Assembly (NCBI GenBank): GCA_003116975.1
Contig: BGKB01000016.1
Location: forward strand, 437,127-501,126
Source of the DNA: Aurantiochytrium sp. KH105
Taxonomy: Eukaryota > Sar > Bigyra > Thraustochytrida > Thraustochytriidae
Length of the DNA: 64,000 nt
Reading direction: 5' to 3'
The notes beneath the pieces are model-generated. The model saw only the letters and a program-made list of their open reading frames with translations. It did not search any database and was not told the origin of the DNA. A program made the position numbers and the translations under genes. Below, one piece after another: positions 19,554 through 27,173 of the stretch (position 1 is its first letter; each line of letters begins with the position of its first letter).

Positions 19554-20791
19554 GGGTGCATGACCAGCACGCCGTCATACTTGGGTCGTCCGGATAGAAA
19601 AAAGACATCGGGTGGGGTTTCGTTCCTGAAAGGTTCGACGAAGAGATCAAAGACGTCAATTTTGGCGCCTTCTAACCTCAACATGCGTGCAACCTCAAAA
19701 GCTGGTGAGTTGTCTGTGTCGCTGGAGCCAAACGTGTTTCCTACACCGACCATAAGGAATGCTTTTTCATGGATTTTGTCATAGTTGCCCTTGCAGTATC
19801 GGAGGACAACAGCCTCAAAAACAATCCGTGTTGCGCTGAGAAGAGATTGCGAGTTGTTTGTTAGAATAGGCCACAAGTCCTTGTCTCCGTTGTGAAGTAA
19901 TCGTGAGATGTCGTGACACCACCCGAGTGTCGGATCTTGGACGATCATGTTGTGTCGATTCAGTGCTGGCGCGGTGTTTGTTATTGTTGTAGCAGCGGCA
20001 GCTAGGGGTGAGCTATGTGCGAGGGGTGCGCGTGTTCCGTTGTTTTCTGTGAACATCGACTCCGCCGCATCTATGATCTCGTAAGGACTGTCCACATCTG
20101 CAACTCGTGCGAATTCGTTGACAGTGGATTCAATTGCAGCCCTTTTGGCAATTTCAAGAAGGATCACCCCCTCAGCAACTTCTGCTGATCTAGTTTTGAC
20201 GACGGGGCCGGCATTTGCACGTGAATGCCACTTTGAGAAGAACTGATGTGCTGCGTCGGTACTTTGTGTGTTGGTGCCACCCACGAGTCTTGTGACATCG
20301 CGAACCGTCAGAGTGTCGTCTGTGCCTTGCAGTACGGCTGCACTCGTTGGACAGTAGGCGACGAGAGCATCTTTCGGTAATGCGCTTGCAAAAATCCCTC
20401 TTGTGAGCCCAATTCGCGCGATGCTTTCTACGAAGACTCTCGTCCCTTTGTGCGCGTGCTTTGCGATTATAGTGGCTACTGTATGAAGTGTACTATTGTT
20501 TACTCTTGGGGCCGTGTCCACAGAAGTGCATATGAGAAAGGTATCAAACTTGTTGAGACAGTGCAGTGTCGTTGCAAATCTATCTCCGCTTACGTCGATG
20601 ACTGACGGTTTGAGGTCGGCGAGGATGCACATGTTTCTGTCAACCATGCGCCTGCTTTCGCTTTTGTAGTCACTTAAGATACATATTTTCGGTGTTCCAC
20701 TACTCATGGTATGGGGCTTGTGACTGCGATTGTTGTCTGCTCGTCCCCAGAAGAAGCGTTTGCTGAGACCGACTGCGAGTACGTTTTGCAT
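19484..20791 (-). CDS. Divergent nucleotide-sugar (UDP-GlcNAc/ManNAc or UDP-Glc type) dehydrogenase
   Basis: A 435-residue intact frame resembling UDP-sugar 6-dehydrogenases, which oxidise C6 of a nucleotide sugar with NAD. Matches in order: FDTFLICTSVDTA (family aDviiicVpTP), GTRVFVESIARIGLTR (StVppGTt region), CPTSAAVLQG then TRLVGGTNTQST (PErvlpG...RviGGt), VVKTRSAEVAEGVILLEIAK (vv.tss.eAEm.Kl.eN), IESTVNEFARVAD (iaLvNElal.cd), LGWCHDISRLL (GghCiPvdp.yL, possible catalytic Cys), and a C-terminal Rossmann piece FLMVGVGNTFGSSDTDNSPAF (vlGlayK...DtReSPA, Lys lost). The usual N-terminal GxGxxG loop is not visible, so NAD binding is doubtful; the protein may be inactive or repurposed. The start ATG at 20791 gives the leader MQNVLAVGLSKRFFWGRADN, shared with a partial copy at 23.5 kb; Met29 is an alternative. 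Algal giant viruses carry UDP-glucose dehydrogenases, which fits the island context. Confidence 0.65.
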   Translation of the reverse strand: MQNVLAVGLSKRFFWGRADNNRSHKPHTMSSGTPKICILSDYKSESRRMVDRNMCILADLKPSVIDVSGDRFATTLHCLNKFDTFLICTSVDTAPRVNNSTLHTVATIIAKHAHKGTRVFVESIARIGLTRGIFASALPKDALVAYCPTSAAVLQGTDDTLTVRDVTRLVGGTNTQSTDAAHQFFSKWHSRANAGPVVKTRSAEVAEGVILLEIAKRAAIESTVNEFARVADVDSPYEIIDAAESMFTENNGTRAPLAHSSPLAAAATTITNTAPALNRHNMIVQDPTLGWCHDISRLLHNGDKDLWPILTNNSQSLLSATRIVFEAVVLRYCKGNYDKIHEKAFLMVGVGNTFGSSDTDNSPAFEVARMLRLEGAKIDVFDLFVEPFRNETPPDVFFLSGRPKYDGVLVMHPYLISRWQNLPFTSFFCRSEATR

Positions 20792-21209
20792 TAAGAAACG
20801 GGAGTCACAATCAAAGAAGGTGTTGGGGTGTGTGGTTAGGGTTGTTTCGTCAGTCTAGGTAAGTTGGTTTGGTGGCAGGACCAAGTCATCGCGACGAGTC
20901 TTATATAAGGGCTGTGGCGTCTCCTCTACCGTACTAGGTAGGCCAAGGGGGCTGTTGCAACTTCGTCGTATGCCGAATGGCGACGCAAAGTAAAGTCAAG
21001 GGTACGAACGGCGACCGCTCCACCTTGTTAGAAAACAGCAACAACAAATTATTTTCATTATGCCTTGTCGATTCGGCCCGTGATCTGTCTAACAGACACT
21101 AACTAGTCCTTTTGGTGGTTGGCCTCGTGAAGTGTCACGATCGACGGCAACAGTGCGGTGCAAGGTTGGGAGTACCTTGCCTCGCGTTGACTATGGCAAA
21201 CTCAATTCA
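20792..21209. other. Intergenic region upstream of the dehydrogenase
   Basis: 418 bp between two minus-strand genes. It includes the palindromic TTATATAA at 20901 and a GTGTGTGGTTAGGGT block at about 20829 that recurs upstream of the truncated copy at 23.6 kb. No gene seen. Confidence 0.5.
20901..20908 (-). promoter_or_regulatory. TATA-like box TTATATAA upstream of the dehydrogenase
   Basis: Palindromic TTATATAA 110 bp upstream of the ATG at 20791. The same 8-mer stands 151 bp upstream of the equivalent ATG in the duplicated copy (23702), together with a shared GTGTGTGGTTAGGGT element, which supports a promoter role. Confidence 0.5.
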
Positions 21210-23225
21210 TCAGACGATACTTCTCAGTTGCGGAAGCAATGTTTCCCTCACGATCTTGAGTTCATCAGATGCCTCGCCCGGGCTCAACAGCTTGCGTGCA
21301 CGCCCTAGGTCAATGAGCTTGACATCCCCGGAACTATTGATAACAATGTTACGTAGCGCCACGTCTCCGTGCAAATACCCAGCCGTGTGGAGCGCACTCA
21401 GCGCTCCCTCAATCTTGTTGGTGAGGGTGGCAAGTCCTCCGGAGAGTGAGATGCGCTCTGCCACTTTCGATCCACCAGCGCTCAAGGCCACGCCTTCCTG
21501 TGTCGTAAGCACGCCTCGGAGTGCAAAGAACGCGTCCTGGCCATGTAGAACGAGTTTTGGCAGAACGTCACCCTGGAGGTGCTCGAGCTCCCCGTAAACC
21601 TGCGCTTCGTGCAGTAGTTCGCGGTTCGCGGACTTGGCATGGAGGGACACCGTCTTTAAGAAGCACCGGTGACCCTCAACATCAACGTTGCCCATACCAA
21701 GCCCGGCGCTGCACAGCACGTCCGTGCCTTCGTGCTTAATCCAGTACCGCTCCCCCAGGTCGAGCTTGATGGCGCGCGAGCCGTCGTCGGCAACGAGATT
21801 GAGTCTCTGCCCGAAAAGAGCCTGCACGTCTTGCGTGTACATGCCCTGTATGTCGGGCGTATCATCTGGGTCGTCGTTACTCCCATCGCTGTCCTGCTGG
21901 GGCGTGTCATCGAATCGCGTGTCTTCGTCAGCACCCTGTACGTTCGGGCAATTGAACCAGTTCCAGAACGGCTTCCGCGGCTGGCCACGCACGTGCTCAC
22001 TGAGGGCGTGCGCATAGAAGAGCAGAGTCGCGTGGCCAAGAGCCATGCCGTTTGGGTTGCAGTGAGTGTCGTCTTGCTCTGGGTAGAAGGCATCCGTGAC
22101 GTAGACGGCGCGTGGACGGTTGCCCAGGCGCACAAAGAAGGTCCTGTAGCTGTTGGTCAGCATTCCGAACTTGCACCCAGACATGACCATGTACATGACG
22201 AGCTGTCCCAAAGGGTCTGCGACCGTCAGCCGCCAGCTGATCACATTACGACGGGGCTCGGTGCGATCGCCGTTTTCGTCGAGTCGGATAACAGTCCTAT
22301 GGGAGCCCGAGGGCAAGCACCGGTTGTACTCATTCACGATCGAGATCCAAGGCATAGTCCCCGTCCGCTTGCACTCAACGCATGCAACAATGGAGCCGTC
22401 GTCTACGGAATGAGTCTCACCATCCACAAAACGGTCCCCAAGGCCAAAACCGAGGCGCACTTCTCGCTCCATCTGATATTTGCACCCAAGAGTCACGGAA
22501 CCCTGCGAAAGATCTTCGATGACGGGGTGGAGGCCGTGGGCGAGTACCTTGCTGTGGTACATCAATGCCCAGGTCTGCACCGGCGTCTCGCGCTCCGTAG
22601 CGGACTCCGCAGATGAGTACGGGGCAAGATGCTGGGACATAAGATTCGGATTCCCAACCTTCTCAGAGAGCAGCGTGGACTTGAAGATATCGAACGCCTC
22701 GTGCGTGTCATCGCCAAAGTAGGTCCAGGGTTCGATGAATCTGGGCTGGAAAATCCAGGGGACGCCGCCCGCAGATCTAGTTGCCTGAGATGTTCTCACC
22801 ACTGAAGACCTGGAAGGGGGCGGCACGGCTACGGCTCCGGTTCCGCTGGAAACCATCGCGGCAATCTCGCGTGCGCGAAGTTCGCTCGTTCGTTCACGCG
22901 CGGCGACAGGTGGAGCGACGTAAGCCACGTCACCGTCAAACCACTTGTAAATCGTGCGGTTGTCATGAACCTTTACGGCATCGAGACGTCTTTCCTCCTT
23001 ACGGCCGAGGTCCACACCGAGCGTGTCCGCACGCTCGAAGATTGCGTCAACTTGAGCGGCGCTGAGTCGCTCGATCCATGGGAGAGTGACCTTAGCAAGC
23101 AGCTTCTCTTCGTCCCATTCCTCCACGCCTGCGAGCTCCTCGTCCGGTACAGGCACCAGGAAAGGCGCACCGACGCCATCCTGGGGTCGGACGCCAGTGT
23201 CACGAGCGCGCGCGCCCTCCGCCAT
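21210..23225 (-). CDS. Crinkler-like protein: PD-(D/E)XK nuclease fused to a protein kinase domain
   Basis: A 671-residue intact protein. The middle (about residues 165-410) resembles a restriction-endonuclease fold: VDDGSIVACVECKRTG supplies the D...ExK motif near residue 284, and DPLGQLVMYMVMSGC adds the usual following helix. The C-terminal third is a kinase: FLKTV near residue 522 is a candidate ATP-binding Lys, LLHEAQVYGEL supplies the paired Glu, YLHGDVALRNIVI near 623 the catalytic loop with Asp and Asn, and LIDLGRAR the metal-binding DxG (DLG in place of DFG). Nuclease-kinase fusions of this kind are described among Crinkler-type (CRN) proteins of oomycetes, chytrids and other eukaryotes, proposed to act as nuclear effectors or in conflict between cells. 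No signal peptide or LFLAK-type motif was seen at the N-terminus. The ATG at 23225 is clear. Its composition is closer to the host than that of its island neighbours. Confidence 0.8.
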   Translation of the reverse strand: MAEGARARDTGVRPQDGVGAPFLVPVPDEELAGVEEWDEEKLLAKVTLPWIERLSAAQVDAIFERADTLGVDLGRKEERRLDAVKVHDNRTIYKWFDGDVAYVAPPVAARERTSELRAREIAAMVSSGTGAVAVPPPSRSSVVRTSQATRSAGGVPWIFQPRFIEPWTYFGDDTHEAFDIFKSTLLSEKVGNPNLMSQHLAPYSSAESATERETPVQTWALMYHSKVLAHGLHPVIEDLSQGSVTLGCKYQMEREVRLGFGLGDRFVDGETHSVDDGSIVACVECKRTGTMPWISIVNEYNRCLPSGSHRTVIRLDENGDRTEPRRNVISWRLTVADPLGQLVMYMVMSGCKFGMLTNSYRTFFVRLGNRPRAVYVTDAFYPEQDDTHCNPNGMALGHATLLFYAHALSEHVRGQPRKPFWNWFNCPNVQGADEDTRFDDTPQQDSDGSNDDPDDTPDIQGMYTQDVQALFGQRLNLVADDGSRAIKLDLGERYWIKHEGTDVLCSAGLGMGNVDVEGHRCFLKTVSLHAKSANRELLHEAQVYGELEHLQGDVLPKLVLHGQDAFFALRGVLTTQEGVALSAGGSKVAERISLSGGLATLTNKIEGALSALHTAGYLHGDVALRNIVINSSGDVKLIDLGRARKLLSPGEASDELKIVRETLLPQLRSIV

Positions 23226-23268
23226 GGCTCAATGGCTGCTTGTTTGCAAGTTGCTGACCAGACTTTCC

Positions 23269-23269
23269 T

Positions 23270-23320
<51 letters not shown>

Positions 23321-23321
23321 C
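23269..23321. repeat. TTCT tetranucleotide microsatellite in the leader of the nuclease-kinase gene
   Basis: About 13 units of TTCT (AGAA on the transcribed strand), starting 44 bp upstream of the ATG at 23225. Length changes here could alter transcription or leader length of the minus-strand gene. Confidence 0.95.
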
Positions 23322-23388
23322 TGCCAACCTGCCAGTTAGGCCTTTTACAACGAGTAAACTTGTGTTTGCGCCTGCCAACGCTTTCCAC

Positions 23389-23551
23389 GATCCTGGTGCA
23401 GTCCATCAGAGTGTCTTTGATGCCTTGCAGTGAGGCTGCGCTCGTCGAGTAGTGTGCGATGAAACGCACTTTGGAATGGAGACTGTGATTGTTGTCTGCC
23501 CGTCCCCAGAAGAAGCGTTTGCTGAAGCCGACTGCGAGTACGTTTTGCATC
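23389..23551 (-). pseudogene. Truncated copy of the nucleotide-sugar dehydrogenase 5' end
   Basis: The frame from the ATG at 23551 repeats the leader of the gene at 20791: MQNVLAVG then SKRFFWGRADNN, with one Leu-to-Phe change. The underlying DNA of about 66 bp differs at only about three positions. It then jumps to a segment (YSTSAASLQGIKDTL) matching residues about 144-165 of the full gene (YCPTSAAVLQGTDDTL), so about 120 codons are deleted, and homology stops soon after. The open frame ends at 23200 in the TTCT repeat and the next gene's start. A non-functional duplicate, with its own upstream TTATATAA. Confidence 0.75.
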
Positions 23552-23701
23552 AATATTCAGAGGTCAAGATCCAGGAGAGCGCAGGCGTGTGTGGTTAGGG
23601 TCGTTTCGACAGCCATAGACTGGTCCAATAGTTTGAGAGCAAGAAGAAGCCATAAATTGGTTCGTCAGTTTGAGAGCAAGAAGAACTGATCGCGAAGTGT
23701 G

Positions 23702-23709
23702 TTATATAA
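23702..23709. promoter_or_regulatory. TATA-like box of the duplicated promoter
   Basis: Palindromic TTATATAA 151 bp upstream of the truncated copy's ATG. It could equally serve the plus-strand ORFs starting at about 24.0 kb (reads TATATAAAG on the plus strand). A direct repeat of AGTTTGAGAGCAAGAAGAA occurs twice between about 23629 and 23686, just beside it. Confidence 0.45.
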
Positions 23710-24015
23710 AGTCACGATGTCTTTTGAGTAGGAAGAAAGAAAAAGACGCTGCAAACTCATTTAGTACATACAACGTTAAGCATATCATAGTAGAGACGGA
23801 GCACGCACGGCGCCAGCAGTAGCAGCCACTCCGGGACTCCATATATTTCGTCTTCTTCCTCTCCATCGACAGGGCTCGGCGGCAGCAGCAGCAACTCTTA
23901 TCATGTCCCTTCCATTCGTACCGTGTCTCTAGCAGATTCGGAGCCCTTGACTGTCGGACTTGTGACGCGACCTGATGGTAAGGCGTGGTGGAAGGTCGAG
24001 AGCTCTCTGCCTCGC

Positions 24016-24378
24016 ATGCGTCCAAGCCCTCTCAAGTCTCTTACAATGGCAACGTCTTTCGCAAGTTCTTTTCCTGTGCGTTCGTATTTGATCGAACATG
24101 CTCTACTGTCAATGATCGCTTTCAACGACCTTGCGCTTGGTCGTGCTCAGAAGTTCTTGATCGACGGCTGCGACTTCGTGTACTTTCTTGATGAAGGGGA
24201 GAAAATCACAGTTCCGCATTTACCACCTAGGGTGCGGATAAAGTTCTCACTGTGGGGCGAAAACAAGCACCCTATTTTCAAAGTTTGCGTGGTGGAGAGG
24301 CGCGGTATCAGCAGCGGCAAACCCGAATCTCCAGCTGCATTGGGTGCAAAACGAAGACGCCGTGGCGGTAGTGAGTGA
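24016..24378 (+). CDS. Small basic-tailed hypothetical protein
   Basis: 120 residues from the ATG at 24016, or 110 from 24046. The frame is open further upstream only from a GTG. The central sequence VYFLDEGEKITVPHLPPRVR and FKVCVVERR looks like a folded beta-rich domain, and the tail ends in KRRRRGG, a possible nuclear signal. No family recognised. It lies 54 bp upstream of the TBP-like gene on the same strand and shares the island context, so the two may be one functional group. Confidence 0.45.
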   Translation: MRPSPLKSLTMATSFASSFPVRSYLIEHALLSMIAFNDLALGRAQKFLIDGCDFVYFLDEGEKITVPHLPPRVRIKFSLWGENKHPIFKVCVVERRGISSGKPESPAALGAKRRRRGGSE

Positions 24379-24432
24379 AGTGTTAGGTGTGTCGGTTAAT
24401 CCATCAATCTATTGATCGACCAAGTGCGCGCG

Positions 24433-25546
24433 ATGGTGGTGGGAGCTCAGAGGGGCGCGCGTGACGGCGAGGGGGGTAGTACGACCACTACTACGACAGC
24501 CACAACGACGATCGCGATACCGCACAAGACTAGTTTGACTCTCTTCCGATTCGTCATTAAGATTGACCTTCAGCTTGATGACTTTGCTCATCGCACGGTG
24601 AACTGTGTGCTGTCCACAGAGAGCAATTGGCGGTGCACGTACTATGGTTCTGACTTCACCGTGAACATCTTTGCTGCAAAAAAGCTTCCTTACCCTGCTA
24701 TCGTGTGCATGGCTTTCACAAAGGAGAAGAGCGAAGAGGACTTTCGGCGAGACTTTGTTGAATTATTCGGTGTGAGTGGAGACTGTGTGGGCAAGCCAAC
24801 ACTGGTGAACTGGGTTGAGAAATTCTACACGCCATATCGCCCACTCGATCTGGACGGTTTGTTTGCTACCTTGAATGCTGAGGCCGACACGTCTGTCTCC
24901 ATGAAAAGAGGAAAGTCTATGGTGACGGCAGTAGCACGTGAAGATCAAAGACGAGTTTCAGGGACTCGGGGTAGGCGTCCAAAGAGTGGCGTGAGAGGAC
25001 ACGGTAACAGCAGCAGCAGCAGCAGCGGCGGCGGCGGCGGCGGCGGTGGTGGTAACAAGGCCAGTGCTGCTCCTCATACGGCCAATAAGATTCACTCCTA
25101 TGACGCAGACGCTGCCAACTACCCAGAGGACACGTGCTTCACTGTGGAAAAACAACAGCAACGACAGCGACGGCATCAGCATTGTGCACGGTGGGGGAGG
25201 AGATGCTGCTGCTGCTGGGACCTACGGGCAAAAGCCAGCCCTGTCGATGGATCAGCAATCGTTCTGTGCGCTTGTGGTGCACCCTTTCCCACTTGATTTC
25301 AAGCTTGCCATTGAAATATTTACATCAGGAACCCTCAATGTGGCAGGGATTCCGAGCCAAGAGTGTTTCGAGCGAGTGCAGGAGTACATTACGACGCGAT
25401 TGGCGCCAATGATGGCTCAGCACGCACTCTGTGATACGAGAGACGCCGAAGAAGGTGGTGACGAGTACGACAGCGACTCTCTCTTTTTTTTAAAAAATCA
25501 ATCAACCAACAAGTCAAGTCAAGTCAAGTCAAGTCAGTCAAACTAA
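24433..25546 (+). pseudogene. TATA-binding-protein-like gene of large-DNA-virus type, one frame change
   Basis: First frame (ATG at 24433 to 25296): a Thr-rich start, then FRFVIKIDLQLDDFAHRTV and KSEEDFRRDFVELF, resembling the first half of a TBP saddle (the KSEED...AARK helix), then a Ser/Gly run encoded by AGC and GGC repeats. Near 25145, at an A5 run, coding potential passes to another frame with FPLDFKLAIEIFTSGTLNVA then IPSQECFERVQEYI, a good match to the second TBP strand-helix unit (iFvSGkiviTGak.+ee...a...i). The frame stays open to 25546, overlapping the resolvase end. Divergent TBP-like proteins are common in nucleocytoplasmic large DNA viruses. Assignment to TBP is by motif only; the single frame change suggests a broken gene, though one homopolymer miscall cannot be excluded. 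Confidence 0.5.
25511..25536. repeat. AAGTC pentanucleotide repeat
   Basis: About five AAGTC units where the TBP-like and resolvase genes converge. Confidence 0.9.
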
Positions 25547-26087
25547 CAAATTTTGTATTTGTGTGCATACCAAACAGCTTGAAGCAGTGCATCTGCGACG
25601 TCGTCGCGCTTTGCTGCAGTCACGCGCGACATGAATTTGGGGAAGAGACTGTGTGCTTTTTCAACAGCAGCTCGCTTGTTCGCAGCGTGGTTCTTTTTAG
25701 CGCCCATGACAGACTTGCCGCTTTTCTTTCGAGAGAATTTACCAGTGTTGAAGTGTGCTTTCACAGATCTCGGACTGACAAATTCGTTCGGAAGCATAGA
25801 GCTCCTATCACGTGTTGGATGAGGAGCATTTTTCTCTTCATCTGCTGCTCCACAATGACCACACGCGCTTGTTCGATCATGGCCTTTAGAGGTGACTCCT
25901 GGTGGAAGGAAAGCTTGGAGACGCGGGGAATGGTCTCGGCCTCGTCTTTTATCGCCTTCATCGATGGCGCAAGAGATAGTTTGTCAGCAAAGACCACATC
26001 CTGACCGTTCGCTTCGTAAAATGCTACACCAATGTTGACCACACCAACGTCGATGCTGAAGATGAGCGAGCTTGTTGGATCGCCCAT
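25543..26087 (-). pseudogene. Poxvirus A22/RuvC-type Holliday-junction resolvase, one frame change
   Basis: About 181 codons, close to the usual length of this family (A22 is about 187). The N-terminal part from ATG 26087 has LIFSIDVGVVNIGVAFYEA (first catalytic Asp and RNase H-like strand) and VVIVEQQMKRKMLLIQHVIG (catalytic Glu strand-helix). Around 25785-25800 the frame changes; the C-terminal part has KKNHAANKRAAVEKA and then AAKRDDVADALLQAVWYA with the final Asp pair. All four expected acidic residues are therefore present across two frames. The family resolves recombination and replication intermediates and occurs in nucleocytoplasmic large DNA viruses, with distant relatives in fungal mitochondria and bacteria. 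The frame change implies inactivation; a single sequence error is the alternative. Confidence 0.75.
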
Positions 26088-26128
26088 AGGGCGGGCACTA
26101 AATGTTACGCTGCACAACACATACACTC

Positions 26129-26737
26129 CTAGCAGATGAGGCAAGTGCCTTTCGCTGCACCCTCGCCGTTTGGTTTTGAAAGTTTCGTTAAATGATGCAT
26201 GATCCCCCCATTTCCATCGCAGTTTTCTTCTTCTCCTTGTTTTTGATCTTCTTCTGCCGTTCCCTCTTCGATCGCATCGAGGGGCACGAGATCAAAGCCG
26301 TTGTCTTCAAAGTATCGAATCTTTTTGCTTACTTTCGCTTTTCCTTTCATGTTGAGTTGTGTTTCCGCTCTGACTTCTTCCCTTTCCTGTTTGTGTTTTG
26401 CAAGCCTTTCTTGGAGGCGCTTTCTCGTCCGTCGTTTAAGCTCGCTTTTTGTAGGGCGATGAAGTGGCAGAACCTTAGGCGTGCCTGAACTAGGTTTCCT
26501 ACTTATCCTCTCTGTACTGCGACTCAAGCATCTCTCCAGTCGCTCTTCTACAAGACTTGTCAGGTGGCTTCTTCGTGTTGGTCTCGAATCTAGGTTCCGT
26601 CGAGGAATTGAGTGCCTCTCGGGAACCGAGTGCGCAACGCGGTCTCGATTCTGGGTCCTCTTGTTGTTATTTAGTGCCTTCTGGGCAGGGCACCCAAGAA
26701 TCTTGGGGTGCCCCCTCCGAATTTCCGTGCCTATGTC
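26129..26737 (-). other. Long open frame without early ATG; highly basic, ends in CLIC (CaaX-like)
   Basis: Open for 203 codons from just inside a stop at 26738 to the stop at 26129, but the first ATG is only at 26350 (73-residue product). The translated part is very basic (KSELKRRTRKRLQERLAKH), then acidic, and ends GTCLIC; the last four residues fit a CaaX prenylation box. It overlaps the upstream end of the resolvase open frame. Either a short real gene starting at 26350, a 5'-decayed gene of the island, or chance. No family recognised. Confidence 0.35.
26687..26714. other. Inverted repeat (hairpin)
   Basis: GGGCACCC-AAGA pairs with TCTTGGGGTGCCC, a 12-bp stem with a single-base bulge and almost no loop, at the right edge of the accessory island. 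It could be a transcript 3'-end structure or the trace of an insertion. Confidence 0.6.
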
Positions 26738-27173
26738 CTAGAGTTTGGGCGCTCGTCCCCAAACTCGCAGACTGCCTCTCTCAAAGTTTTTTGAGGAGCA
26801 ATTTTCTTATTCTATAGACGTTCTAGATAGAAAAAAGTGTTCTTTTCCGTTCCATTCGAAAAGGCAAATCCGATTTCCCAGACTCCCAGCAAGCTCGGCG
26901 CAGACTTGGCGCAGGCAGCGCGACGACTTGCGAGCAAAGCGGCAATCGTTGCTCCGACAAAGGGAGAACAGACGGCCCAGACGGCGGGGTCTACGTGCTT
27001 TGGGATAGAGACTAGACGAAAGCGAAACGTCGTCCAGGGTTGGGTTGGGTTGGGTTGGGTTGATTTGATTTGCTCCGGGTTGGGACTGCCTCGCGCGACC
27101 CCTTGCTCGCCCACTACAAGAGCAACCAGCGCGTGTTCGCCAGAAACTCAAGAGATCGATTTATAGCAAGACA
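26738..27173. other. PEX1 upstream region with TTGGG repeat
   Basis: 436 bp without a convincing gene. A TTGGG pentanucleotide runs from about 27037 to 27062, 112 bp before the PEX1 ATG. Composition returns to host-like here, so the island ends at about 26.7 kb. Confidence 0.5.
27037..27062. repeat. TTGGG pentanucleotide repeat
   Basis: About five units in the PEX1 promoter region. Confidence 0.9.

Noticed and set aside
27037-27062. TTGGG repeat considered as an internal telomere remnant
   Set aside because: Only about five units, does not match the common TTAGGG type, and sits in an ordinary promoter.
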